Assembly: GCA_022791755.1 (NCBI GenBank)
Contig: JAAVZR010000046.1
Coordinates: forward strand, 1 to 37,177
Length of the DNA: 37,177 bases
DNA from: Lachnospiraceae bacterium
Lineage (GTDB): Bacteria > Bacillota > Clostridia > Lachnospirales > Lachnospiraceae
Direction: 5' to 3'
Shown here: piece by piece, positions 1 through 7,132 of the stretch
Numbering within the stretch: position 1 is the stretch's first letter
Layout of the letters: each line of letters starts with the position of its first letter
Position numbers and translations under genes: made by a program
The notes under the pieces: model-generated
Seen by the model: the letters and a program-made list of their open reading frames with translations, nothing else
What the model was told of the DNA's origin: nothing
The model's database searches: none

Positions 1-10
1 ACATGTAACG

Positions 11-52
11 GAGAAAAGATGGTTATCGTTAGCCATCTTTTTTCTCTTTTTT
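11..52 (+). terminator. Intrinsic terminator of a gene left of the window
   Basis: Bases 11-24 pair with 31-44 (AAAAGATGGTT against AGCCATCTTTT at the centre, loop of about six bases), followed by a T-rich run to 52. The T run lies on the plus-strand 3' side, so it best serves a plus-strand gene outside the window. Confidence 0.7.
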
Positions 53-62
53 GACAAAAATC

Positions 63-108
63 TCAGAGGAGGGGCAGTGACATGCACACGTCACCATCCC
101 TCCTCTGA
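63..108 (-). terminator. Terminator of the phosphatase/aldo-keto reductase operon
   Basis: TCAGAGGAGGG (63-73) pairs perfectly with CCCTCCTCTGA (98-108), and an inner TGAC/GTCA stem (78-81 with 90-93) extends the hairpin. Read on the minus strand it is followed by GATTTTTGTC, a good intrinsic-terminator tail, and lies 50 bases past the reductase stop. The plus-strand tail (TTTTGTT) is also T-rich, so it may work in both directions. Confidence 0.75.
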
Positions 109-158
109 TTTTGTTGGACTATCTATTTCCCGACAGCCCCCTTTTCACTGCGTTTTCA

Positions 159-1196
159 TCAGAAATTTACAGGCGTCATCGTCTTTCCCGCCAGTACCTC
201 CTCATAATCCTTCAGATTGCGAAGCAGCAGTTCCGGCGTATTCAGGCCATAGGGACATTTACTCATACACTGATTACAGTGCAGGCAATCCTTGATCTTC
301 ATCATTTTAGCCTGACCTGCCTCAGTCAGATGGGACGCCGACGGAGAGCGGCGCAGAAGCAGCGACATTCTGGCACAGGTATTGATCTCGATCCCCACGG
401 GACAGGGCATACAATAACCGCAGGCCCGGCAGAAGCTGCCGCTGAGCTGTTCTCTGTCCTCCTCTATGACAGCCCGCAGCTTCTGTGTCATCACCGGCGG
501 CTCCTTTACATAACCCAGGAATTCCGACAGCTCTTCCTCCCGCTGGATTCCCCAGATCGGCAGCACGTTGTCATACTGATCCGCATAAGCATAGGCCGCC
601 GCCGAATTGGTGATAAGACCGCCCGACAGCGATTTCATGGCGATAAAGCCCACATTTTTCTCCCTGCACATCTCCACCAGACGGATATCCCGTTCGCTGG
701 CCAGATAGCAGAACGGAAACTGCAGCGTATCATAGAGGCCGCTCTCCACCGCCTCCTCCGCCACCGACAGACGGTGATTCGTGATCCCGATGAACCGGAT
801 CTTTCCCTGCTCCCTGGCCTTAAGCATGGCGTCGTACAGCCCGCTCTCATCTCCCGGCTTCGGGCAAAACGCCGGGTTATGCAGCTGATAGATATCAATA
901 TAATCCGTCTTAAGCAGGGAAAGGCTCGTCTCCAGATCCTTCCAAAACCCTTCCGCCGTCTGTGCCATGGTCTTCGTCGCTATGTAAATACGGTCCCGCA
1001 CATCCGCCAGCGCATACCCCAGCTTCTCCTCGCTGTCCGTATAGGCCCTGGCCGTATCAAAAAACGTAATACCGCCCTCGCAGGCCCGCCGCAGAAGCTT
1101 CGCCGCCTCCTCCTTCGTCACCCGCTGGACCGGCAAAGCGCCGAATCCGTTCTTATTCACCGTAATCCCTGTCCGCCCCAATGTCACTGCCGTCAT
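159..1196 (-). CDS. Aldo/keto reductase with C-terminal 4Fe-4S dicluster domain
   Basis: A 345-residue fusion. The N-terminal TIM-barrel aldo/keto reductase carries the expected catalytic tetrad: D47 and Y52 in FDTARAYTDSEEKLG, K75 in YIATKT and H106 in YQLHNP. The C-terminal part has two four-cysteine clusters (CRACGYCMPCP and CLHCNQCMSKCP), the signature of two [4Fe-4S] centres. Family knowledge: such fusions are common in anaerobes and are thought to couple carbonyl reduction to ferredoxin-like electron carriers; the substrate cannot be read from sequence. The start at 1196 has an AAGGAG site seven bases upstream. It follows the histidine phosphatase gene by 22 bases, so the two are probably co-transcribed. 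Confidence 0.9.
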   Translation of the reverse strand: MTAVTLGRTGITVNKNGFGALPVQRVTKEEAAKLLRRACEGGITFFDTARAYTDSEEKLGYALADVRDRIYIATKTMAQTAEGFWKDLETSLSLLKTDYIDIYQLHNPAFCPKPGDESGLYDAMLKAREQGKIRFIGITNHRLSVAEEAVESGLYDTLQFPFCYLASERDIRLVEMCREKNVGFIAMKSLSGGLITNSAAAYAYADQYDNVLPIWGIQREEELSEFLGYVKEPPVMTQKLRAVIEEDREQLSGSFCRACGYCMPCPVGIEINTCARMSLLLRRSPSASHLTEAGQAKMMKIKDCLHCNQCMSKCPYGLNTPELLLRNLKDYEEVLAGKTMTPVNF

Positions 1197-1218
1197 AGTC
1201 CGTCTCCTTTCCTCTCCC

Positions 1219-1836
1219 TTAATTCCATTTCTCTCTCTGATCCTCCTGAGCCTTCAGGATCGCCTCCACCTCATAACAGCCATCCTCCTCATTCACGATC
1301 ACCGCCATGGCATTCATAAAAAAGAAAAACTCCGGAAATCTCTCCTCCAGACTCTTCTCTGCGATATGCCTTACCAAAAGCGTCAGCGATAACCCGTGCC
1401 CCGCGATCAGGACCGTCTTTTCCTCCTTGCCCGCTGTCAGCTCACGCAGAAAATCCATCTCCCTCTCGATGACATCCTCATGAGACTCGCCGCCAAAGGA
1501 CCGGTAATCTTCCACTCTCATTCTGTTCTCACCGGACGGATAGAGCTTCCAGCGCATCACATCAGAGCTCCCCTCATAGTACCCGAAGTTCAGCTCCTTC
1601 AGCCTCTTATCCCGGCGAATCTCGATTCCTCTTCCCTCCAGGATAATGTCCGCCGTGTCATACGCCCTCTCGCTGGTAGAGCTGTAGGCTTCATCAATCG
1701 CAATATCTTTCAGATTCTCCCCGGCTGCCCGGGCCTGTTCGATCCCCTGCTTCGTCAGCGGCGAATCGCACCACCCCTGTGTCAGTTTCAGTTCATTAAA
1801 TAAGGTCTCCCCATGCCGCACAAAAATCAGTTTCAT
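1219..1836 (-). CDS. Histidine phosphatase (phosphoglycerate mutase-like) family protein
   Basis: 205 residues. The N-terminus MKLIFVRHGET carries the RHGE motif with the phosphorylated histidine at residue 8; a second conserved histidine lies in AGHGLSLTLL near residue 150. This is the branch containing cofactor-dependent phosphoglycerate mutases, fructose-2,6-bisphosphatases and broad phosphatases. The length fits a small phosphatase rather than a glycolytic mutase of about 250 residues. The frame is open for 20 further codons upstream, but ATG 1836 has AAGGAG eight bases before it and begins right at the family motif. It is the first gene of a two-gene unit with the reductase. Exact substrate unknown. 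Confidence 0.88.
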   Translation of the reverse strand: MKLIFVRHGETLFNELKLTQGWCDSPLTKQGIEQARAAGENLKDIAIDEAYSSTSERAYDTADIILEGRGIEIRRDKRLKELNFGYYEGSSDVMRWKLYPSGENRMRVEDYRSFGGESHEDVIEREMDFLRELTAGKEEKTVLIAGHGLSLTLLVRHIAEKSLEERFPEFFFFMNAMAVIVNEEDGCYEVEAILKAQEDQREKWN

Positions 1837-1921
1837 CCCGCACACTCCTTCCGATCCGGTACTAAAGCTCACCCGCCCCCATGCACCATACCCCAAAACA
1901 AAAATCCTTTTTCACACCACT

Positions 1922-1950
1922 ATTTTATCAGCAAAAATCCATTTCATCAA
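1922..1950 (-). promoter_or_regulatory. Sigma-A-type promoter for the phosphatase/reductase operon
   Basis: Minus strand TTGATG (1945-1950), 17-base spacer, TAAAAT (1922-1927), about 85 bases upstream of the phosphatase start. Confidence 0.6.
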
Positions 1951-1990
1951 TAGCCTTAAGGCCGGAACAGTGAGTTTTCCCGGCCCCATA

Positions 1991-2019
1991 TTGATCTGCG
2001 GGGCTGTTGGCAGTATAAT
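1991..2019 (+). promoter_or_regulatory. Promoter in front of the methyltransferase remnant
   Basis: TTGATC (1991-1996), 17-base spacer, perfect TATAAT (2014-2019) on plus. It lies 70 bases upstream of the truncated reading frame at 2091. The 1837-2277 interval otherwise holds only the opposing promoter at 1922-1950, the remnant and the hairpin described separately. Confidence 0.6.
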
Positions 2020-2090
2020 AAAGCAGTCACCGGTTCCTGATTTTCAAACAACTTTCAGCAATCGTCAGAAAATACGCAGAGGAGAATAAG

Positions 2091-2174
2091 ATGCTTAATA
2101 GGAAAAGATTTGATTTGTGGGCGGATGGATATGACAAAAGTGCAGGTATGTCAGACAAAGACGGCGCCGGATGA
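2091..2174 (+). pseudogene. N-terminal remnant of a class I SAM-dependent methyltransferase
   Basis: ATG 2091 follows a good AGAGGAG site and opens a 27-codon frame starting MLNRKRFDLWADGYDKSAG. From memory this closely resembles the first residues of a Firmicute methyltransferase family (N-termini of the form NRKGFDLWADGYDKSV). The family is roughly 200-250 residues, so about 90% is missing: the frame stops at 2174, just inside a long hairpin starting at 2163, and no continuation is visible in any frame before the exporter gene ends at 2278. Promoter and ribosome binding site are intact, which suggests a recent deletion or element insertion. Family assignment rests on about 20 residues, so moderate confidence. 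Confidence 0.55.
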
Positions 2175-2244
2175 TTTGGTGAAGCGCAGATCCGACTCCG
2201 GAACCAGCTGTCCCTGCAAACCTGCGCCCACCATATCCGGCGCC
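2163..2244. repeat. 82-base imperfect inverted repeat (hairpin)
   Basis: GGCGCCGGAT (2163-2172) is the exact complement of ATCCGGCGCC (2235-2244). Inside it TGGTG pairs with CACCA and GCGCAG with CTGCGC, leaving a loop of about 30 bases. TTATTTATT follows on plus, and GTCTTTGTCT follows on minus past the exporter stop, so it may act as a two-way terminator between convergent units, or be a small insertion element. Confidence 0.6.
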
Positions 2245-2277
2245 CTTATTTATTGTATGGCCGCCATCTCTGCCCGC

Positions 2278-4056
2278 CTACAAATTCTTAAACTGTGCCT
2301 GATACAGATTATAATACTGCCCTTTCTTCTTAAGCAGCTCCTCGTGCGTCCCCTCCTCTAAGATGGCCTTATGGTCCACCACGAAAATCCGGTCCGCCTT
2401 CTTGATCGTGGACAGCCGGTGAGCGATGACGAAGGAAGTCCGGCCCACTAAAAGCGCCGCGATCCCTCTCTGCACCATCAGCTCCGTATGGGTATCAATA
2501 CTGGAGGTGGCTTCATCCAGAATCAGGATTCTGGGCTGGCTCACCAGAGTTCTGGCAAAAGCCAGAAGCTGGCGCTGTCCCACCGACAGACTGCCGCTGC
2601 CCTGAAGCTCCGTATCGTATCCCTTCTCCAGCTTCATAATAAAATCATGGGCGCCCACAGCCTTCGCCGCCCAGACGATCTCCTCCTCCGTGGCATTCAG
2701 TTTACCATAACTGATATTTTCCCGCACAGTACCCGAGAAGAGGAAATTCTCCTGTGTCATAATGCCCATCTGGCTGCGCAGGCTGTGCAGCGTCACCGCT
2801 CCCACCGGATGGCCGTCGATGCGGATCTGCCCGGTCTTTGCGTCGTAAAAGCGGCTGATCAGATTGATAATCGTCGTCTTGCCGGCTCCTGTGGGACCCA
2901 CCAGAGCGATGGTCTCCCCAGGTTTGATATCAAAGTTAATGTCCTGAATCACATCTCTGTCCGGCTCATCCGGATAGGCAAAGGTCACATGGTCAAACTC
3001 CACCCTGCCCTCTATGGAAGGCAGCTCATAGGCCTCCTCCGTATCCTTCAGCTCCGGCTCCGTGTCCAGAATGTCAAAGATACGCTCCGCGCTGGAAATA
3101 TTGTTTACAATCCGGTTATAGAGATTGGCCAGATTGCGGATCGGACTCCAGAACATACTCAGGTAGGTGGCAAAGGCCAGAAACGTACCCACATCCATAC
3201 TGCCCATATGAAGAATCCGGATTCCGATATAGTACAGAAGGAAGCCGCCCAGACCCCAGGTCACATCAATCAGCGGCCCAAAGGCATCGGCCAGCTGTAC
3301 GGCGCGGATGAAGGCATTCTGATGCTCTTCCAGTACCGTGTCAAACGCCGAGGAAGATTCCTGCTCCGCCGAAAAGCTCTGTACCACCCGGATTCCGGAA
3401 AAGTTCTCATGGACATAGGCATTGATATTGGAATTCTTCTGTCTCACCACCTGCCAGCGCCTGTGGCCCCGCACCATGATCACATACATGCCCACTCCCA
3501 GAACCGGCAGAGTCGCCAGCGCTGCCAGAGACAGCCAGGGGCTCTTCACCACCATGATCGCTATGACGGCCGCCACCGTCACCGCATCCGGGATCAGCGT
3601 GGTCACGCTGTCCGCCATCATGTCCTTCAGGGAGTTCACGTCGCCGATGACTCTGGCCAGGATCTTGCCTGTGGGCCGGCTGTCAAAAAACTGAAGGCCC
3701 AGCGTCTGGATATGCACATACAGCTCCTCCCGGATCTTCAGTACGATCTGGTTGGACACCCGTGCCATGATCACCATCCGGATCTTGACTCCCACCAGCC
3801 AGATGACGTTCAGGGTAAGCGCCACGGCAGCCAGCTTAAGCAGCCCTTCCACATTCCGGTTGGCCACATGCACATTGACCGCTCTCTCGATGATAAGGGG
3901 ATTTAACAGAGCAATGGCCACCGTCACCGCCATGATCCCCAGCACCAGAATAATGTCTTTTTTATAGGTAAACAGGTAGCGGTACAGTCGGATGAGCGTC
4001 ACCCGCTTGGGCACCTCCCGCTGCAATTCGTCCTGTTTATAAGAATTTACTGCCAT
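2278..4056 (-). CDS. ABC exporter half-transporter, catalytic-site subunit (BmrD/LmrD-like)
   Basis: 592 residues: six-helix membrane domain (about 30-330) then an ATPase domain. Walker A is GPTGAGKTT (387-395) and Walker B ILILDE (510-515) keeps the catalytic glutamate E515; the switch histidine is in IAHRLST. The ABC signature is altered, LSVGQ (490-494) instead of LSGGQ. Its partner upstream has the reverse pattern, which is what heterodimeric exporters such as BmrCD, LmrCD and TM287/288 show. Its ATG lies within the partner's last codons (10-base overlap), indicating translational coupling. Likely exports drugs or other amphipathic compounds; substrate not readable. Confidence 0.9.
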   Translation of the reverse strand: MAVNSYKQDELQREVPKRVTLIRLYRYLFTYKKDIILVLGIMAVTVAIALLNPLIIERAVNVHVANRNVEGLLKLAAVALTLNVIWLVGVKIRMVIMARVSNQIVLKIREELYVHIQTLGLQFFDSRPTGKILARVIGDVNSLKDMMADSVTTLIPDAVTVAAVIAIMVVKSPWLSLAALATLPVLGVGMYVIMVRGHRRWQVVRQKNSNINAYVHENFSGIRVVQSFSAEQESSSAFDTVLEEHQNAFIRAVQLADAFGPLIDVTWGLGGFLLYYIGIRILHMGSMDVGTFLAFATYLSMFWSPIRNLANLYNRIVNNISSAERIFDILDTEPELKDTEEAYELPSIEGRVEFDHVTFAYPDEPDRDVIQDINFDIKPGETIALVGPTGAGKTTIINLISRFYDAKTGQIRIDGHPVGAVTLHSLRSQMGIMTQENFLFSGTVRENISYGKLNATEEEIVWAAKAVGAHDFIMKLEKGYDTELQGSGSLSVGQRQLLAFARTLVSQPRILILDEATSSIDTHTELMVQRGIAALLVGRTSFVIAHRLSTIKKADRIFVVDHKAILEEGTHEELLKKKGQYYNLYQAQFKNL

Positions 4057-5780
4057 TCCTTCACCTCCTCCGGCTCCTCATACTGAGCCACATAGGTATC
4101 GTAATACAGACCCTTCTTTGCCAGAAGGCTCTCGTGAGTGCCCCTCTCGGCGATCCCGCCATCCTGGAGAATGATAATCTCATCGGCATGGCGCACAGCC
4201 GAAATCCGGTGCGCTATGATCAGCTTGGTCACGCCGCTCATCTCTTTTAGCTGCTGCTGAATCTCATGCTCCGTCTCCATGTCCAGAGCCGAGGTGGAGT
4301 CATCCAGAATCAGGATCGGAGCATCCTTGGCCAGAGCTCTGGCTATACTGAGCCTCTGCTTCTGTCCTCCGGACAGGCCCACGCCCTTCTCCCCGATCAC
4401 CGTGTCATAGCCCTCCGGCAGAGCGGACACAAATCCATGTGCGTCTGCCGCCATCGCCGCTTTCTCCACCCTGGGACGCTCCATCCAGTCCCGGCTTCCG
4501 ATACGGATATTCTCTCCCACCGTGTCAGAGAAGAGAAAAACGTCCTGCATGACTACCGCCGTGCTCTTTCTGAGCTGGGAAAGATCCAGGCGGCGCACAT
4601 CCACCCCGTCTAAGAGTATCGCCCCCTCTGTCACATCATGGAAGCGCTCGATCAGGTTCACCACCGTGGTCTTGCCGGACCCGGTCATTCCCATGACTCC
4701 CAGTGTCTTTCCTGCCGGCAGGACAAAGCTCACATCCTCCAGAATCTTCTGATCCTGAAGCGTCAGGGAGACATTGCGAAACTCCAGGTCGCCTCTGACC
4801 TTTGTAAGAATCTCCGGCTCCTCCGGCGAGACGATCTGCGCCTCCTCAAAAAGGATCTTGTTGATTTTCTTATTGGAAGCCACAGCCGCCGCCATGGAGT
4901 TGGTCACCCATCCCAGGATCTCCATGGGCCACACGATATTGTTGGCATACTCGATAAAGGCGCCCAGCTGTCCCAGGCTGATCCTCTCCTGTACGACGAA
5001 AATACCGCCCACCGTCACTGACAGAACCAAAAGCGTCTTTGTCAGAAAAGAAATATTGGGATTGTATTTGGCCATGGTTTTAGCCAGCGCCATATTCAGA
5101 TTGTAGTAGCGTCCGTTGCTCTTGCGAAATTTCTCTATCTCGTACCGCTCTCTGGAAAAAGCCTTCACCGTGCGCACGCCGGTCAGGTTCTCCTGCGCCA
5201 CCGTATTCAGCTTGGCATTTTCCTCGCTGATATCGTCATATACCTTATCCAGCCCTTTTTCCAGACGTATGGCGATGTATCCCACCATGGGCATGATGCA
5301 AAGCGGAATCAGAGTCAGGACCGGACTGATCTTCACCATGCAGATAATGACGATCGCCGTATGTACCACAGCTTCCACACACAGAAGCCCCACAAAGCCC
5401 ACGGCCTCCCAGATTCTCTCCACGTCCTCCTTGACTCTGGCCATCAGCTCTCCGGTATTATTTTTCTCAAAGAAGCCCATGGACATGCCTTCGATATGTG
5501 TAAAAAGTTTTTTGCGGATATCCACGGAAATCTTCAGTCCCACCACGTCGCTGATAAACTCCTGAAGATACTTAAACACGCCCCGGCCTGTTCCCAGTAA
5601 AAACAGCGTCACCAGCAGACTGATCAGAATCCCCTGATTGCCGCCTACGATCACATCGTCTATGATTCTCTCGATCACCCGGGGCGCCGCCACGTCCAGC
5701 AGTATCCCCATCACCAGACAAGCCATGGCAAACAGGTACAGATACCAGTATTTTACCATATACTTTCCTAAACTTTTCAT
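4047..5780 (-). CDS. ABC exporter half-transporter, degenerate-site subunit (BmrC/LmrC-like)
   Basis: 577 residues: six-helix membrane domain (about 10-300), then an ATPase domain with Walker A GMTGSGKTT (364-372), canonical signature LSGGQ (469-473) and Walker B ILILDD (489-494), in which Asp494 replaces the catalytic glutamate. Together with the LSVGQ signature of the downstream subunit this makes one degenerate and one functional ATP site across the heterodimer. First gene of the pair; start ATG 5780 has AGAGGA nine bases upstream. It lies behind a long leader with a small peptide gene and two terminators (5781-6131), so expression is probably controlled by attenuation, as reported for bmrCD of Bacillus subtilis with its bmrB leader peptide. 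Confidence 0.9.
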   Translation of the reverse strand: MKSLGKYMVKYWYLYLFAMACLVMGILLDVAAPRVIERIIDDVIVGGNQGILISLLVTLFLLGTGRGVFKYLQEFISDVVGLKISVDIRKKLFTHIEGMSMGFFEKNNTGELMARVKEDVERIWEAVGFVGLLCVEAVVHTAIVIICMVKISPVLTLIPLCIMPMVGYIAIRLEKGLDKVYDDISEENAKLNTVAQENLTGVRTVKAFSRERYEIEKFRKSNGRYYNLNMALAKTMAKYNPNISFLTKTLLVLSVTVGGIFVVQERISLGQLGAFIEYANNIVWPMEILGWVTNSMAAAVASNKKINKILFEEAQIVSPEEPEILTKVRGDLEFRNVSLTLQDQKILEDVSFVLPAGKTLGVMGMTGSGKTTVVNLIERFHDVTEGAILLDGVDVRRLDLSQLRKSTAVVMQDVFLFSDTVGENIRIGSRDWMERPRVEKAAMAADAHGFVSALPEGYDTVIGEKGVGLSGGQKQRLSIARALAKDAPILILDDSTSALDMETEHEIQQQLKEMSGVTKLIIAHRISAVRHADEIIILQDGGIAERGTHESLLAKKGLYYDTYVAQYEEPEEVKEWQ

Positions 5781-5890
5781 TTCTGTTAATCCTCTTTCTG
5801 CTCATTTTGACCGGTGTTCCACCTGACTGTCTGTCAGGTCCCGGTATCCTGCTTCCTCTCGAAACCCGCTGCCGCAACTGCCCCCTCTTT

Positions 5891-5929
5891 AAAAAAAGAG
5901 CCCTGGCCTTTCGTACCGGCCAGAGCTCT
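5891..5929 (-). terminator. Second intrinsic terminator in the exporter leader
   Basis: On minus AGAGCTCTGGCC (5929-5918) pairs with GGCCAGGGCTCT (5908-5897) over 12 bp, one pair being G-U, with a nine-base loop, followed by seven T residues (5897-5891). It stands between the leader peptide and the exporter start, with no other gene it could serve. Confidence 0.85.
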
Positions 5930-5956
5930 GCCAAAGCAGTATACTCCATCATAGCA

Positions 5957-5987
5957 CAAAAAAGCCGCAATCCGGACAGACTGCGGC
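5957..5987 (-). terminator. First intrinsic terminator (attenuator) in the exporter leader
   Basis: On minus GCCGCAGTCT pairs with GGATTGCGGC (10 bp including G-U pairs, loop GTCC; 5987-5964), followed by six T. It begins 25 bases after the leader peptide stop. Its upper 5' arm and loop contain the segment able to pair with the peptide gene instead. Confidence 0.85.
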
Positions 5988-6012
5988 ATTTTCTCTCAAC
6001 AGCATAGATTGA

Positions 6013-6087
6013 TCAAAAACGGATTCCGAGGCAGGCTGTCAGTTCTGTCATTTCGTTTCTCTTTGTGATTCCAGCTCTCATAGACAT
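6013..6087 (-). CDS. 24-residue leader peptide of the ABC exporter operon
   Basis: ATG 6087 is preceded by a near-ideal AGGAGG (6100-6095) at seven-base spacing and starts MSMRAGITKRNEMTE; the frame ends at TGA 6013. It lies between a consensus promoter and two terminators, which is how leader peptides of ribosome-mediated attenuators are placed. The peptide has no runs of a single amino acid, so amino-acid sensing is unlikely; sensing of ribosome-targeting antibiotics, as described for bmrB of Bacillus subtilis, would fit an exporter. No sequence similarity to BmrB is claimed. It is too short for ordinary gene finders. Confidence 0.7.
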   Translation of the reverse strand: MSMRAGITKRNEMTELTACLGIRF

Positions 6088-6137
6088 GTTCCTACCTCCT
6101 TCTTCTATTATTTATGAATCGCTTGTCACTGCGTATT

Positions 6138-6166
6138 ACTATACCTCTATTTTCCTGATTTGTAAA
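6138..6166 (-). promoter_or_regulatory. Promoter of the exporter leader transcript
   Basis: Minus strand TTTACA (6166-6161), exactly 17 bases, TATAGT (6143-6138). It lies just past the rubrerythrin stop, so the exporter does not depend on read-through from that gene. Confidence 0.8.
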
Positions 6167-6207
6167 GGATTATTTTTACAAAATAACGTTAATATTTTAC
6201 CGTACTT

Positions 6208-6804
6208 CTATTTAGTCCAGGGCGCCTCTTCCAGTCTCACAAAATATCCCTGATCGTGCTGACATACCGGACATTTTCCCGGAGCTGCCGGCGCCTTATG
6301 AATGTGACCGCAGTTTAAGCAAAGCCAGTATGCTTCGCCGTCTGCCGCGAAGAGCCGGTCCTGCTCCATCCACTGGGCATAGCGCCCGAAACGTTCGGCA
6401 TGGCTCTTCTCGATCTCAGCGATCTGGTAAAAGGCATAGGCAATAGCCGTAAATCCCTCCTCCTTCGCCTTATCTCCGAAGGCCTTATATACCACGCCGT
6501 ACTCTTCCATCTCATTGTGCTCGGCCATACGCAAAAGTCCTGCCAGGCCGGGGTCCACATCCACCGGATAACCTCCGTCTATGTGAATGGTCTCGCCGGC
6601 CATCTCCTTCAGAAAATCATAGAACACCTTGGCGTGCTCCTTTTCCTGGTCAGCCGTATACTTAAAAATTCTCTCCAGCACCTGGAGCTTCTGCTGCTTG
6701 GCCTGGGACGCCGCAAAAGTGTAGCGGTTTCTGGCCTGGCTCTCCCCGGCAAACGCCCTCATCAGATTATTCTTCGTCTCGCTGGTTTTAAAATCCACTG
6801 CCAT
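6208..6804 (-). CDS. rbr: Rubrerythrin
   Basis: 198 residues. The N-terminal ferritin-like four-helix domain (1-145) carries the di-iron ligand pattern: E21 in FAGESQARNRY, E54 and H57 in QEKEH, the E98/E101 region, E128/E131 and H135 in EIEKSH. The C-terminal rubredoxin-like domain has C162-x2-C165 and C178-x2-C181 for a single iron. Family role: cytoplasmic peroxide reduction in anaerobes using electrons from rubredoxin or NADH systems. The start has CAGGAGG nine bases upstream. Its own promoter was not convincingly identified. No strong terminator separates it from the exporter promoter downstream. Confidence 0.95.
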   Translation of the reverse strand: MAVDFKTSETKNNLMRAFAGESQARNRYTFAASQAKQQKLQVLERIFKYTADQEKEHAKVFYDFLKEMAGETIHIDGGYPVDVDPGLAGLLRMAEHNEMEEYGVVYKAFGDKAKEEGFTAIAYAFYQIAEIEKSHAERFGRYAQWMEQDRLFAADGEAYWLCLNCGHIHKAPAAPGKCPVCQHDQGYFVRLEEAPWTK

Positions 6805-7055
6805 ATAGAATGCCTCCTGATTGTTTGATATTACCAGTATGACAGTTTTTTCGGGGTTTATTCGTAAAGGATCCCCTTATGCTATCTACGGCATATTTTC
6901 GGATCAGCCCCCGACTCCCGCCACTTTTCCTCCGGCTTTTCCGGGCCGCCATCCCGGACCGGCCGGCTCTCTTCACACAGGCGCCCTATCCCTAAGGCCG
7001 CTCTGTTCGTCTCAAAAAATAATCACCAAATCCGCAATTATTTTCCCGGTAAAAG

Positions 7056-7084
7056 TTGTCAAACTCACCAAAAGCATATATAAT
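7056..7084 (+). promoter_or_regulatory. Promoter of the PRTase-like gene
   Basis: TTGTCA (7056-7061), 17 bases, TATAAT (7079-7084). The rest of the divergent interval 6805-7132 shows no gene or further clear signal apart from the palindrome at 7098-7113. Confidence 0.8.
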
Positions 7085-7097
7085 AGATCTATGGTTA

Positions 7098-7113
7098 TTG
7101 GCCATTTGGCCAA
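7098..7113. promoter_or_regulatory. Inverted repeat in the PRTase-like gene 5' UTR
   Basis: TTGGCC-ATTT-GGCCAA, 14 bases past the -10 box and just before the ribosome binding site. Placed like a repressor operator or a small mRNA hairpin; no regulator is identified. Confidence 0.4.
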
Positions 7114-7132
7114 ACGTCAGAAAGGAGAAGCT

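Larger units (their letters stand above)
5781..6131 (-). promoter_or_regulatory. Attenuator leader of the ABC exporter operon
   Basis: From the predicted transcription start near 6131 to the exporter ATG the leader is about 350 nt. Order on minus: AGGAGG site, 24-codon peptide gene (6087-6013), terminator 1 (5987-5957), terminator 2 (5929-5891), a small ACCTGAC/GTCAGGT hairpin (5839-5821), exporter start. Inside the peptide gene GACAGAACTG (6049-6040) can pair with CAGTCTGTC (5983-5975), with one bulged A. That segment forms the upper 5' arm and loop of terminator 1, so the pairing would compete with terminator formation. Stalled or slow translation early in the peptide would leave the segment free; translation over it would favour termination. 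The pairing is seen in sequence; the mechanism is inferred. Confidence 0.65.

Noticed and set aside
111..1319. Long plus-strand open frame opposite the aldo/keto reductase
   Set aside because: Low-complexity H/R/P-rich translation with no ribosome site; the minus-strand frame has full catalytic motifs. It is a shadow of GC-rich codon use.
2110..2361. 83-codon plus-strand frame past the methyltransferase remnant
   Set aside because: Different frame from the remnant, crosses the hairpin and the exporter stop, no ribosome binding site, no recognisable protein.
2488..3906. 472-codon plus-strand frame opposite the second exporter gene
   Set aside because: No motifs and atypical composition; the opposite strand encodes a complete ABC exporter.
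5572..5970. 132-codon minus-strand frame across the exporter leader and start
   Set aside because: Overlaps the exporter's first 200 bases in another frame, runs through terminator 2 and has no ribosome site.
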